A stretch of DNA of 64,000 nt from Macrococcoides bohemicum (GTDB lineage: Bacteria > Bacillota > Bacilli > Staphylococcales > Staphylococcaceae), in NCBI RefSeq assembly GCF_042658685.1, contig NZ_JBHSQY010000001.1. One strand, given 5' to 3'. The position numbers and the translations under genes are program-made. The first letter of the stretch is position 1; the number at the start of each line of letters is the position of its first letter. Positions 1 through 8,283 of the stretch are shown here, piece after piece. The notes under the pieces are model-generated. The model saw nothing but the letters and a program-made list of their open reading frames with translations. It was not told the origin of the DNA and made no database searches.

Positions 1-141
1 GCTACCTTTTAGTGCACCGTGTGTTTCAATTGCTTCTAATCCATATTGTGAACATGTCGGTGTGAAGCGGCATGTGGGTGGCGTCATCGGTGAGATATAG
101 TTTCTGTAAAACTTAATACCAGCTAATAATAGTTGTTTCAT
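1..141 (-). CDS. yidD: YidD membrane insertion efficiency factor (partial, 3' end outside window)
   Basis: Only the first 47 codons are present; the gene runs off the left edge. The peptide begins MKQLLLAGIKFYRNYIS and carries the YidD signature CRFTPTCSQY (residues ~24-33), with the cysteines and PTCSxY core typical of this small inner-face membrane protein that assists YidC-dependent insertion. The SD AGGAG (148-152) overlaps the stop codon of the upstream lipoprotein gene, so the two are probably co-transcribed and translationally coupled. The family is usually 70-90 residues, so roughly half is seen. Confidence 0.93.
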   Translation of the reverse strand, partial: MKQLLLAGIKFYRNYISPMTPPTCRFTPTCSQYGLEAIETHGALKGS

Positions 142-150
142 AATAATCTC

Positions 151-924
151 CTAATCTATTTCATCTGCTTTATACATAGCAACATTTGTCTTATTAAAGG
201 CCTTATAATGCGTTTCCTGTGTCATTAATATCGTAACAGGTTTATTTTTAATTTTAGCATTGACTTTGATATCGAATGACAATGTTTTGGGTAGCTTATT
301 CACGGGTGATAATTCAACATCAAATGAACCACTTTGAATTTTAATATCTGTGAGATCATTAAATGTAGACACTTGATTCATGCTTGAGAAATCGACACCA
401 TAATCAAATAGATGCTTTAAATTCTGAGAGTTACCTTGATATTGAATTGTGCTATCCGTCGTTTTTATATTATCAACTTCTTTTTTGACGACATTTTGAA
501 CAATATCTGTTAAATTAACCATATTTGATTGAACACTTGAAAAGTACTGGATATCAGCATTGCGTGCGCGATAATTTAAATATTGAGGTTCAGGAAAAGC
601 TTCGATATTACCATCATCCATATTGAATATAACAGACTTTACATGATATTTCGTGTTATTTGAATCAGCTTTAATAAGTAGCGCGCTTTTATTAATCGTA
701 TCAAATTGAGATGCGGTATCCTGTGTAAACTTTGTTGTGAACTTATCATATGAAATTGTTGTCTTATTAGTAGCATCGAGAGAAATGCTGTCTGTTGCTT
801 TAATATTCTTCTGCATTCGAGCGATAATCTGGTCTTTCGTTAACGGTTTCTTTTTTTCTTGTGGTGCTGCACAACCGGTAATAATTAATGTTAAAATAAT
901 AAAAAGTACAGTTAATTTTTTCAT
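151..924 (-). CDS. Predicted lipoprotein, DUF6612/LolA-like fold
   Basis: 257 residues. A type II signal peptide is visible: charged MKK, a hydrophobic stretch, then lipobox ITGC with the lipidated Cys at residue 18. The mature part is beta-rich with many polar residues (repeated T/S/N, I/V alternation), as in LolA/LppX-like DUF6612 lipoproteins of staphylococci. I infer that family from overall character; no catalytic motif is visible. The start at 924 follows an AGAGG SD. It lies directly upstream of yidD on the same strand and diverges from the ytkD gene at 969. A second lipoprotein of similar build is at 43949-44866. Confidence 0.75.
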   Translation of the reverse strand: MKKLTVLFIILTLIITGCAAPQEKKKPLTKDQIIARMQKNIKATDSISLDATNKTTISYDKFTTKFTQDTASQFDTINKSALLIKADSNNTKYHVKSVIFNMDDGNIEAFPEPQYLNYRARNADIQYFSSVQSNMVNLTDIVQNVVKKEVDNIKTTDSTIQYQGNSQNLKHLFDYGVDFSSMNQVSTFNDLTDIKIQSGSFDVELSPVNKLPKTLSFDIKVNAKIKNKPVTILMTQETHYKAFNKTNVAMYKADEID

Positions 925-968
925 AGTGACCTCTGGATAGATAATTTTGTGATGAATGGAGCAGATTA

Positions 969-1439
969 ATGGTTTTTACAGATCATGTTGGCAATAAAGT
1001 AATCCTCGAAATAAAAGATAGGACCGATATTCCAAAAAGTAAACATGTACTAATGATAACAAACTTTAAGGGTAATATGCTACTTACGAATAATAAAATT
1101 CGGGGTATTGAATTTCCAGGTGGTAAGGTTGAGTATGGTGAAACACCTATTGAGGCAATGCATCGTGAATTATATGAAGAAACTGGTGGCGTAGTACGTA
1201 ATTATGAGTTTATAGGCACCTATACCGTATATGATCAGACACCATTCAGTAAAGATGTCTTCTATGTAGAAGTAGCACATATTGACAAGCTTGAAGATTA
1301 TATGGAAACAGATGGGCCGGTAATTGCAAAGGCTCTGGAAGATATTCAGACAGAAGATAAAAGTTTCCTGCTAAAAGATGATTGCATTCTGTACATATTA
1401 GATACACTAAAGGAGCGTTTTGATGTTCATTACGAGTAA
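969..1439 (+). CDS. ytkD: NUDIX hydrolase, YtkD-like nucleoside triphosphatase
   Basis: 156 residues with a complete Nudix box at residues 52-74 (G-x5-E-x7-REUxEExGU, core RELYEETGG), so metal-dependent hydrolysis of a nucleotide diphosphate linkage is expected. In Bacillus, YtkD hydrolyses (oxidised) nucleoside triphosphates; in staphylococci a ytkD gene sits beside pckA/metK as here, which supports the symbol. The ATG at 969 has a GGAG SD eight bases upstream. The last 17 bases overlap the following alpha/beta hydrolase gene, so the two form an operon. Confidence 0.88.
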   Translation: MVFTDHVGNKVILEIKDRTDIPKSKHVLMITNFKGNMLLTNNKIRGIEFPGGKVEYGETPIEAMHRELYEETGGVVRNYEFIGTYTVYDQTPFSKDVFYVEVAHIDKLEDYMETDGPVIAKALEDIQTEDKSFLLKDDCILYILDTLKERFDVHYE

Positions 1440-2172
1440 AGTAATTCCAGCTTCTTATCAAGGTATAAGTTTTCAGGAGATAACTTATCAGTCTGACGCA
1501 TTTGAAGTTAAAGGCTTATTATATGAGCCGAAACTTGTAGCGCGAATCGTTATATATCTTCGCGGTGGAAAAGGGCAGGTAGGGACGCTTAGACCAGCTG
1601 GACTGATGCGTTTTGCCTATCCGAATACACTTGTTGCAGCACCTTATTACCGTGGCACGCATCATAATGGTCAGGATGAGTTTGGTGGAAGTGACCGTGA
1701 GGATGTATATGCGCTTGTGCGTATATTAAGAAAAAAGTATCCAGATGTACCATTACATTTTATAGGTTTTTCACGCGGGGGTATTCAAGGACTCGTTACT
1801 TATCAGGATAGTGACGTGACATCCTTTATTACATGGGGTGGTGTATCGAGTATTTATTACATGTATGATGAGCGACTAGACTTGCGCAGCATGTTAAAGC
1901 GTATCGTCGGTCCTATTACAGATAAAGCCGCCTATGATAAGCGCGAAGGCATTGAACTGATAAAAGCAGACAGTCCTCCAATTATGATAATTCACGGAAC
2001 AGAAGATAGGCAGGTTAATATTGCGCATGGTAGGATGCTTGAAGAAAGACTGAAATTACTAGGTGTAAAGCATAAAGCGATATACTTAGAAGGTGAAGCA
2101 CACGTCCTTCGACCTGATAATGAACGCATGATACTTAAAGAAATATATAGATGGATGCTAGCAGTAGAATAA
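1423..2172 (+). CDS. Alpha/beta hydrolase, prolyl-oligopeptidase (S9) type
   Basis: 249 residues. The nucleophile elbow GFSRGG (GxSxG) gives the catalytic Ser near residue 118; a later Asp (HGTEDRQV) and His (GEAHVL) complete the triad expected for an S9-like esterase/peptidase. No signal peptide, so cytoplasmic. ATG 1423 is preferred over the TTG three bases upstream because AGGAG (1411-1415) is then seven bases away. The gene overlaps the 3' end of ytkD and is followed by a strong hairpin terminator. The substrate cannot be read from the sequence. Confidence 0.85.
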   Translation: MFITSKVIPASYQGISFQEITYQSDAFEVKGLLYEPKLVARIVIYLRGGKGQVGTLRPAGLMRFAYPNTLVAAPYYRGTHHNGQDEFGGSDREDVYALVRILRKKYPDVPLHFIGFSRGGIQGLVTYQDSDVTSFITWGGVSSIYYMYDERLDLRSMLKRIVGPITDKAAYDKREGIELIKADSPPIMIIHGTEDRQVNIAHGRMLEERLKLLGVKHKAIYLEGEAHVLRPDNERMILKEIYRWMLAVE

Positions 2173-2195
2173 AATGAAGATGTGACTTAAATTTT

Positions 2196-2341
2196 AGTCC
2201 TTTTATGTTTAACAGCTTAAACGGCAGAACAGTAGTTGCCCCTACGACAAAAACCGAACAAAAACTATAAATCAAAGAGCGATTTATTAGTTTTGTTCGG
2301 TTTTTGCTTGTGGCAGAACACTTCAGTTCCAGCCTCTATTA
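2196..2341 (-). repeat. Dispersed intergenic repeat, copy with an 80-bp insert
   Basis: Read on the minus strand this copy starts GAGGCTGGAACTGAAGTGTT and ends with the GTTTAAGCTGTTAAAC palindrome also found at 6968-7047 and 55199-55277. Unlike those, it is interrupted by 80 bp (2232-2311) flanked by a 9-bp direct repeat, GGCAGAACA at 2223-2231 and 2312-2320. The insert carries the hairpin at 2249-2305. Staphylococci carry similar GGCTGGGACA-type intergenic repeats. Confidence 0.75.
2249..2305. terminator. Bidirectional terminator between hydrolase gene and pckA
   Basis: Arms AAAAACCGAACAAAA(A)CT (2249-2266) and AGTTTTGTTCGGTTTTT (2289-2305) form a long near-perfect stem, with a T5 run on both strands. 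It separates convergent genes ending at 2172 (+) and 2342 (-). Confidence 0.85.
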
Positions 2342-3931
2342 TTATCCTCTAAATATAAAGCCGCCTTTTTCTTCAATTTCAGCTGACTTTTCACCGAATT
2401 TCTTAAAGTTTTCCTGGAAGCGTAATGCTAAATCTTTTGCTTTTTCATCGTAAGCATCTTGAGATACCCAAGCGTTACGAGGCATTAAGATTTCTTTTGG
2501 AACACCAGCTACTGAATTTGGTACATATAATCCGAAGATAGGATCTTGAGTGAATTCAGAGTTTTTAATTTCTCCACTGATTGCACGACGGATCATAGAA
2601 CGTGTATGTGTTAAGCTCATACGGCTACCTACACCATATTCTCCACCAGTCCATCCAGTGTTTACTAAGTATACGTCTGAACCATGCTTGTCGATTAATT
2701 CACCTAACATATTTGCATATACTGTTGCATGTAATGGTAAGAACGGAGAACCGAAACATGTTGAGAATACTGGTTGTGGGCTAGTTACCCCGCGCTCAGT
2801 ACCCGCTAATTTAGATGTAAATCCACTTAAGAAGTGGTACATTGCTTGTTCTTTCGTTAATTTAGAGATTGGAGGTAATACACCGAATGCATCTGCAGTT
2901 AAGAAGATAATTGTTTTAGCATGACCAGCAATTGAAGGTAATACGATGTTATCGATATTTTCAATTGGGTATGCTGCACGTGTATTTTCAGTTAATGATT
3001 TGTCTTCATAGTCTGGGAAACCTTTTTCATCAACTTTAACGTTTTCTAAAATCGCACCGTAACGGATCGCATCATAGATTTGTGGTTCTTTCTCACGAGA
3101 AAGGTCGATTGTCTTCGCGTAACATCCACCTTCGATATTGAATACACCATTATCGTTCCAACCATGTTCATCATCCCCGATTAATTTGCGGTGAGGGTCG
3201 GCTGATAAAGTTGTTTTACCCGTTCCTGATAAACCGAAGAATAACGCAACGTCTTTATTTTCACCAACGTTTGCTGAACAGTGCATGCTCATTACACCTT
3301 GTGTTGGTAATAAGTAGTTCATTACACCGAAGATACCTTTTTTCATTTCTCCAGCATATTCAGTACCACCGATTAAGATAATTTTGTGTTTGAAACTTGT
3401 AATGATAAATGTTTCAGAATTTGTACCATCGATTTTTGGATCTGCTTTAAAGTGTGGCGCAGAAATGATTGTGAAGTCAGGATCGATTAAGATACCTTCA
3501 TTGAATGTTTCAGGTCGGATAAACATTGTACGTGCAAATAAGTTATGCCATGCTAACTCATTGATTACGCGTAAATTTAATTGAGTAGCAGGGTCTGCAC
3601 CTGCATAACCATTGAATTTATAAACTTTATCTTTTGTTCCTAAGTAGTCTAAAACGCGGTCTAATAATTTTAAGAAGATGTCTTCAGAGATAGGTTGGTT
3701 GACTGTACCCCAGTCGATTTGGTCTTTCGTTTCTTCTTCTTCAACGATAAATTTATCTTTTGGTGAACGACCTGTATATTTACCAGTTTCAGTTCTAACA
3801 GCACCTGACTCTGTTAATGCACCTTCACGATTTGCTAAAATTTCGTTGATTAACTGTGTTCTTGATAATTGATTTAATACGCTATCACTCTTTAATAAGT
3901 TATCTAATTTACCAAAGATTTGTTCGCTCAT
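2342..3931 (-). CDS. pckA: Phosphoenolpyruvate carboxykinase (ATP)
   Basis: 529 residues, the family length. It converts oxaloacetate and ATP to PEP, CO2 and ADP, the first committed step of gluconeogenesis. The kinase P-loop GLSGTGKT is at residues 233-240, with the downstream metal-binding DDEHGW segment. The start is placed at MSEQIFGKL (3931); the longer reading frame to 3994 adds 21 residues that lack homologous character and run through the likely promoter (TATACT -10 at 3985-3990, minus strand). Diverges from metK, as in staphylococci. No cre-like box was recognised nearby. Confidence 0.97.
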   Translation of the reverse strand: MSEQIFGKLDNLLKSDSVLNQLSRTQLINEILANREGALTESGAVRTETGKYTGRSPKDKFIVEEEETKDQIDWGTVNQPISEDIFLKLLDRVLDYLGTKDKVYKFNGYAGADPATQLNLRVINELAWHNLFARTMFIRPETFNEGILIDPDFTIISAPHFKADPKIDGTNSETFIITSFKHKIILIGGTEYAGEMKKGIFGVMNYLLPTQGVMSMHCSANVGENKDVALFFGLSGTGKTTLSADPHRKLIGDDEHGWNDNGVFNIEGGCYAKTIDLSREKEPQIYDAIRYGAILENVKVDEKGFPDYEDKSLTENTRAAYPIENIDNIVLPSIAGHAKTIIFLTADAFGVLPPISKLTKEQAMYHFLSGFTSKLAGTERGVTSPQPVFSTCFGSPFLPLHATVYANMLGELIDKHGSDVYLVNTGWTGGEYGVGSRMSLTHTRSMIRRAISGEIKNSEFTQDPIFGLYVPNSVAGVPKEILMPRNAWVSQDAYDEKAKDLALRFQENFKKFGEKSAEIEEKGGFIFRG

Positions 3932-4077
3932 TAAAAGGTCCCCCAAGTTTATATTTCCTGCTGTTGTAAGCAGTTTCATGAAATAGTATAACATAAGGTT
4001 TTAAGTGTTACATTAAATATAAATAAAATTTTATAGATAAAATATTATTCAGAAAATTTGAGAATCAATTAGATATA

Positions 4078-4106
4078 TTGACAGTGCACAAAAAGTTTAG
4101 TATTAT
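4078..4106 (+). promoter_or_regulatory. SigA-type promoter of metK
   Basis: TTGACA (4078-4083), a 17-bp spacer and TATTAT (4101-4106) lie directly upstream of the SAM riboswitch. Confidence 0.85.
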
Positions 4107-4120
4107 CTAACTTGCGGATT

Positions 4121-4232
4121 CTCTTATCCAGAGTGGTGGAGGGACATGGACCCTTTGAAGCCCAGCAACCCTTAACTTCGTTGTTAAGTAAGGTGCCAAA
4201 CCGTTTGCAGACAGCTGTCTGAACGATAAGAG
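4121..4232 (+). promoter_or_regulatory. SAM-I (S-box) riboswitch of metK
   Basis: P1 pairs CTCTTAT (4121-4127) with ATAAGAG (4226-4232). Between them are the S-box core elements AGAGTGGTGGAGGGAC, GAAGCCCAGCAACC and a variable P3/P4. Followed by the intrinsic terminator at 4257-4297, so SAM binding should stop transcription before metK. Known regulation in Gram-positives; the class is clear from the conserved core. Confidence 0.96.
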
Positions 4233-4256
4233 TAGAATGGACTAATTATGTACAAT

Positions 4257-4297
4257 TAGCCTTCTCTCTTAATAGGAGAGAGGGCTATTTTTTTTTA
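4257..4297 (+). terminator. Riboswitch-controlled terminator before metK
   Basis: The stem TAGCCTTCTCTCT / GAGAGAGGGCTA followed by a run of nine T is the off-state expression platform of the upstream SAM riboswitch. Confidence 0.92.
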
Positions 4298-4339
4298 TAG
4301 CTTGAACCGTGAAATTTAAATTAATAGGAGTGTTTATAA

Positions 4340-5530
4340 ATGGCAGATCGTAAATTATTTACGTCAGAATCAGTAACAGAAGGACATCCAGATAAAATTG
4401 CTGACCAAATTTCAGATGCAATCTTAGATGCAATTCTTACAGGAGATCCAAAAGCACGTGTAGCGTGTGAAACATCAGTAACAACAGGTATGGCTTTAAT
4501 CGCAGGTGAAATTACTACATCAACATATGTTGATATTCCTAAAGTAGTACGTGATACTGTAAAAGAAATCGGATATACACGTGCTAAATTCGGCTATGAC
4601 TTCCAGACGATGGCAGTACTTACTGCAATCGATGAGCAGTCTCCTGATATTGCTCAAGGGGTAGACCGTGCATTAGAAGACCGTGGTAACTTATCTGACT
4701 CAGATATCGAATCAATCGGTGCTGGTGACCAAGGTTTAATGTTTGGATTTGCATGTAATGAAACTGAAAGCTTAATGCCTTTACCAATTTCATTATCACA
4801 TGAATTAGCGCGTCGTCTGACTGCAGTGCGTAAAGATGGTACTTTAGATTACTTACGTCCAGATGGTAAGACACAAGTTACAGTAGAGTATGATGAAGCG
4901 GATAAACCGAAACGAATCGACACGATCGTTATTTCGTCTCAACACCATGAGAAGATTGAATTAGAACAAATTCAGGCTGACATTAAAGAACACGTTATTA
5001 AACCAGTTGTTCCAGCTGAACTAATCGACGAAGAAACAAAATATTTCATCAATCCAACTGGTCGTTTCGTAATCGGTGGACCTCAAGGGGATGCTGGTCT
5101 TACTGGCCGTAAGATTATCGTAGATACTTACGGAGGATATGCACGTCACGGTGGTGGCGCGTTCTCAGGTAAAGATGCTACTAAAGTTGACCGTAGTGGT
5201 GCTTATGCAGCACGTTATGTTGCGAAGAACATCGTTGCAGCAGGTCTAGCTGACAAATGTGAAGTACAATTAGCTTATGCTATCGGTGTAGCACAACCAG
5301 TATCTATTTCAGTTGAAACTTATGGTACTTCTGAATACACTGAACAACAACTTGTTGATGCAGTTCGTAAAACATTCGATTTACGTCCAGCAGGTATCAT
5401 TCAGATGTTAGATCTTCGTCGCCCAATTTACAAACAAACAGCTGCTTACGGGCACTTCGGTCGCACAGATATTGATTTACCATGGGAAGCTACAGATAAA
5501 ATTGAAGATTTAAAAGCAAATTTAAAGTAA
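4340..5530 (+). CDS. metK: S-adenosylmethionine synthetase
   Basis: 396 residues. It makes SAM from methionine and ATP in the cytoplasm. Visible signatures: the N-terminal TSESVTEGHPDK, the central GAGDQGLMFG motif, and GGGAFSGKD in the C-terminal third, all ATP/methionine-binding elements of the family. Full family length. The ATG at 4340 follows AGGAG by eight bases. Transcribed from the promoter at 4078 through a SAM riboswitch, giving end-product feedback; terminated by the hairpin at 5537-5563. Confidence 0.98.
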   Translation: MADRKLFTSESVTEGHPDKIADQISDAILDAILTGDPKARVACETSVTTGMALIAGEITTSTYVDIPKVVRDTVKEIGYTRAKFGYDFQTMAVLTAIDEQSPDIAQGVDRALEDRGNLSDSDIESIGAGDQGLMFGFACNETESLMPLPISLSHELARRLTAVRKDGTLDYLRPDGKTQVTVEYDEADKPKRIDTIVISSQHHEKIELEQIQADIKEHVIKPVVPAELIDEETKYFINPTGRFVIGGPQGDAGLTGRKIIVDTYGGYARHGGGAFSGKDATKVDRSGAYAARYVAKNIVAAGLADKCEVQLAYAIGVAQPVSISVETYGTSEYTEQQLVDAVRKTFDLRPAGIIQMLDLRRPIYKQTAAYGHFGRTDIDLPWEATDKIEDLKANLK

Positions 5531-5536
5531 TTTTTT

Positions 5537-5563
5537 GGGCCTAAGTATTTATTACTTAGGCCC
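5537..5563 (+). terminator. metK terminator
   Basis: Perfect 11-bp stem GGGCCTAAGTA / TACTTAGGCCC followed by a short T run. Works against the adjacent opposite-strand terminator at 5571-5600. Confidence 0.85.
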
Positions 5564-5570
5564 TTTAATA

Positions 5571-5600
5571 TGAAAAAAGACTATCTCATGTGAGATAGTC
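5571..5600 (-). terminator. Terminator of the acidic lipoprotein gene
   Basis: On the minus strand, stem GACTATCTCA / TGAGATAGTC (5579-5600) is followed by T6. It ends the gene at 5616-5804. Confidence 0.85.
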
Positions 5601-5615
5601 AATTGGTAAATTGTA

Positions 5616-5804
5616 TTATTCTTCTTCAGTTTCTTCTTCAGTCTCTTCTTCTGTAGCAGCATCGTCTTCAGTAGTCTCTTCTTCAGTTGTTGCTGCATCT
5701 TCAGTTTTTGCGTCGTCCGCTTTTTTCTCTTCATCTCCACAAGCACCTAATAATAATGCTGATGCGAAAGTACCTGCTAATAATAAACGTTTATACATTG
5801 CCAT
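5616..5804 (-). CDS. Small acidic lipoprotein
   Basis: 62 residues. A signal peptide with lipobox LLGAC puts the lipidated Cys near residue 22; the rest is almost entirely E, D, T, A and K, a disordered, strongly negative tail ending in repeated EEET units. SD GGAGG lies eight bases before the ATG at 5804. It has its own terminator and diverges from the gene at 6051, so it is a real transcription unit although short. Probably held at the outer face of the membrane; function unknown. The serine-rich frame on the other strand is only its shadow. Confidence 0.8.
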   Translation of the reverse strand: MAMYKRLLLAGTFASALLLGACGDEEKKADDAKTEDAATTEEETTEDDAATEEETEEETEEE

Positions 5805-6050
5805 GGTATCATCCTCCGAGAAAATTTAATTTTTGTCCAAAAAATATTTTTAGGACACTTAAATTATTTCATATCATTATTAATTTAGAATTTATATTTT
5901 ATTAAACTTTGTTAACCTTTGTTCAGAATATTAATTTCTTATTAATATTCTTAATTAGAGTAAACTTTCACAAATTACTTTCATATTTTCGATGAAGTTC
6001 TTCTGAAATTTCATTATAATAAAGGAAATAAGGTTAGAAAGGTGAATGAT

Positions 6051-6965
6051 ATGTCAGTAGAAGTAGGAAGTACTTTATTTTATGTGTTAATTGGTTTAGG
6101 TGTTTTGGCTTTATTGTTCTTCGTCTTATGGTTACTCGCATTATCGAGTAAGAAAAAATCAATTGCGCGTAAAGAAGAAGAATTTCGTAAGGCGCAGAAA
6201 GTAAGATCAGATGAGTATCACGATGAAAGTGAGAAGTCTCGTCTTCAATATAAAAAAGACTTAGCTGAACAAAAAGAAACATTACAAAAAACAATCGATG
6301 AGAAATCATCACATATTGAATCTTTAAAGATGTTCTCAAAAGACAAAGGTGAATATTTAACGGACCTTACTTTAATTCAGTTAAAAGAACAGTTCATTCG
6401 TGAAGAACGTATTCGTCCTGAAGATATGCACGTACTTGCTAATATCTATATTCCTGGTAAACGCGTGAAAAGCACTGATAAACTTGATCATGTCGTATTG
6501 ACGAGAACAGGTATCTACCTGATAGATTCTAATTACTGGACAGGTCATATTTATCACGGTGTAAGTGAGATGCAGTTTGCTGGCGAACCGATGCTTGAAG
6601 GTGTCTTCAACATATTAAATCTTGATCCGAAGCTTGAACAGACAATTGTTCTGGATAAGAATAAAGACGGTAATGCTGAATTCAGAACATATAACCACTC
6701 GATTGAAGCATTGAAATTAAAAGCTGAACGTTTAGAAAAAGTATTTGAGTTACCATATCCGGTAACACCGATTGCGTACTATAATGCAGAAGGGGTAGGT
6801 AGTGAACACATCACTAACTATTCAAGAGATAATGGTGTGAAGGTGATTGTAGGAGAAGAAGAATTACAAACATTCTTCGAAAAATTTGTCTTCCATGGTA
6901 GATTCCAGTATAAAGTTGAAGAACTTGAAAATATTATGGACCAAATTGAACATTTAAATCCGTAG
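6051..6965 (+). CDS. Membrane-anchored NERD-like domain protein
   Basis: 304 residues. One N-terminal membrane segment (about residues 6-30), a charged coiled coil (about 40-95, K/E-rich heptads), then a domain resembling NERD (nuclease-related domain): hydrophobic HVLANIYIP, a conserved DHVVL, and TGIYLIDSNYWTGHIY. In active NERD proteins the last motif usually reads I-E-T-K-x-W; here the E/K pair is D and N, so nuclease activity is doubtful. Start ATG 6051 with AAAGG eight bases upstream is preferred to GTG 6042. Monocistronic; the cytoplasmic domain may act as a scaffold. The family call is by motif pattern only. Confidence 0.7.
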   Translation: MSVEVGSTLFYVLIGLGVLALLFFVLWLLALSSKKKSIARKEEEFRKAQKVRSDEYHDESEKSRLQYKKDLAEQKETLQKTIDEKSSHIESLKMFSKDKGEYLTDLTLIQLKEQFIREERIRPEDMHVLANIYIPGKRVKSTDKLDHVVLTRTGIYLIDSNYWTGHIYHGVSEMQFAGEPMLEGVFNILNLDPKLEQTIVLDKNKDGNAEFRTYNHSIEALKLKAERLEKVFELPYPVTPIAYYNAEGVGSEHITNYSRDNGVKVIVGEEELQTFFEKFVFHGRFQYKVEELENIMDQIEHLNP

Positions 6966-6967
6966 CA

Positions 6968-7047
6968 AAGATAAGAGGCTGAGACAGAAGTGTTCCGCCG
7001 TTTAAGCTGTTAAACAGAAGAGGGCTGAGACTTATGTCTCACCCTCT
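6968..7047 (+). repeat. Dispersed intergenic repeat copy
   Basis: Begins GATAAGAGGCTGAGACAGAA, contains the palindrome GTTTAAGCTGTTAAAC and ends in a hairpin GAGGGCTGAGAC / GTCTCACCCTC (7020-7045). The same order is seen at 55199-55277 and, inverted and interrupted, at 2196-2341. The hairpin may also act as a terminator. Confidence 0.8.
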
Positions 7048-7053
7048 TATTTG

Positions 7054-7575
7054 TTATGCAGATTTACGTTTCACTAAATATAATCCTAGTCCTAATAATC
7101 CGATTGCAGCAGCGCCAGTACCAGCGGCTTCACCAGTAATCGGTAAGTGCTCAACCGTTTCAGTAATTTCAGGTTTGTTTGTATCATCTGCAACTTGTTC
7201 AGCTTGAAATGTCGTATCTAAATTTGTTTCATTTGTCTTAGCAACACTTTCAAATGGAATTACTTTATCATCTTTAGCAGCATTCGATGATTCTAATACG
7301 ATAGGTTCTTCAGAAGAATCCTCTGGCTTGATGATGAAACCTTCACTACCATCTTCTTCTGTTGGTACGTCAATTTGAGGTTTTATAGTTTCGGTTGTCG
7401 GTCTTTCAGTCGTTGCTTCTTCTGTTGTAACTTCTTCAGTAGTCGGCGCTTCTGTTGTAGTTTCTTCAGATACAACTGGTTTATATGCACTCGCGTTACC
7501 TGCTAAGATACGTTGTAATGCTTCATTATTATAATAATGTATAAATGCTATAGTTATAATAATTTTAAGAAAAAA
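7054..7575 (-). pseudogene. Remnant of an LPXTG cell-wall-anchored surface protein
   Basis: The minus frame is open from 7575 to the stop at 7054-7056 (173 codons) but has no ATG, GTG or TTG start and no signal peptide. Its C-terminus is a textbook sortase A signal: LPITG (7132-7146), a hydrophobic segment rich in A, G and L, and the charged tail VKRKSA. Before it is a linker of TTE/ATTE/PTTE repeats typical of wall-spanning regions. The 5' part, with signal peptide and adhesive domains, is missing; the frame stops abruptly just after the fluoride channel gene. Interpreted as a 5'-deleted gene. Confidence 0.78.
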
Positions 7576-7597
7576 TTACGCTAAATTTACAAAAAAA

Positions 7598-7921
7598 TTA
7601 TAAATGAAATGTATATGCAAATAAGTAGAGTAAAGGACCGAATATATAGGTAATCGTTATATAGAAAATACACCAGTTTTTATTCGTTTCGTATAACTTA
7701 ACAATCTCAACATTCAGCGTAGAAAATGTTGTAAATGCTCCTAAAAATCCAGTACCAAGTAATAGCATCGTTGTCATATCAAATCGTGCAACGATACCTA
7801 ACAACAATGCGCCTAATAAATTAATAAACAGTGTGCCATATGGAAAATTTCCATTCATCTTCTGACTGATATAATAACGTAACATTGCCCCGAATGGTGC
7901 ACCGATTGCAATATAGATCAA
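7598..7921 (-). CDS. crcB: Fluoride channel subunit CrcB/FluC
   Basis: 107 residues, four predicted membrane helices. The family motifs GAMLRYY near the N-terminus, NLLGALLLG and GFLGAFTTFSTLNVE (the Phe-box and TFST motif lining the fluoride path) are all visible. Exports toxic fluoride passively as a dual-topology dimer. Its ATG overlaps the stop of the upstream crcB by four bases, so the two are coupled; paired Staphylococcaceae CrcB proteins may act as homo- or heterodimers. No fluoride riboswitch was recognised upstream. Confidence 0.93.
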   Translation of the reverse strand: MIYIAIGAPFGAMLRYYISQKMNGNFPYGTLFINLLGALLLGIVARFDMTTMLLLGTGFLGAFTTFSTLNVEIVKLYETNKNWCIFYITITYIFGPLLYLFAYTFHL

Positions 7922-8268
7922 TTTCTGTCACCCCATTTCAACCCGATAGCAGCACATATGATACCACCAAAGATGCTAATGCTATAATAGATGATGAGTG
8001 AAAGATAATGATGTGCTAAATAGAGATCAGCAACATCCTTACTCAGCGCAGAGAATGTTGTAAAACTTCCTAGAAATCCAGTTGTAACGCCTGTTTTTAT
8101 GAGGGCTGAGCAGGATAGGCGTTTAAAGTAAGTTGTACAATATCCTAAAGCAAATGCGCCGATGAGATTCACGATAATTGTATACATCGGTGCATGAAGC
8201 AATAAACTTATACTATATCTGCATAAAGCACCGAAGACACTCATACATGCAATACAAAGATAAATCAT
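7918..8268 (-). CDS. crcB: Fluoride channel subunit CrcB/FluC (first gene of pair)
   Basis: 116 residues with four hydrophobic segments and the family marks GALCRYSIS, NLIGAFALG and GFLGSFTTFSALSKD. It is the promoter-proximal gene of the crcB pair, with SD GGAGG shortly before the ATG at 8268 and a four-base overlap into the second gene. Sequence identity to its neighbour is only moderate, as usual for paired crcB genes, so this is an old duplication rather than a recent one. Confidence 0.93.
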   Translation of the reverse strand: MIYLCIACMSVFGALCRYSISLLLHAPMYTIIVNLIGAFALGYCTTYFKRLSCSALIKTGVTTGFLGSFTTFSALSKDVADLYLAHHYLSLIIYYSISIFGGIICAAIGLKWGDRN

Positions 8269-8283
8269 ATAAAAACCTCCATA

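Noticed and set aside
5611..5829. Serine-rich plus-strand reading frame
   Set aside because: It is the antisense of the E/T-rich acidic lipoprotein (5616-5804), which has an SD, lipobox and terminator; the repetition of S/V comes from GAA/GAG/ACT codons read backwards.
7321..7480. Repeated TTCTTC/TGTTGT units looked like a simple-sequence repeat or CRISPR
   Set aside because: They are the coding pattern of a TTE/ATTE wall-linker in the LPXTG remnant; unit length varies and there are no spacers.
7598..8268. crcB pair as a recent tandem duplication
   Set aside because: The two proteins share motifs but differ at most other positions; paired crcB genes are common in Firmicutes.
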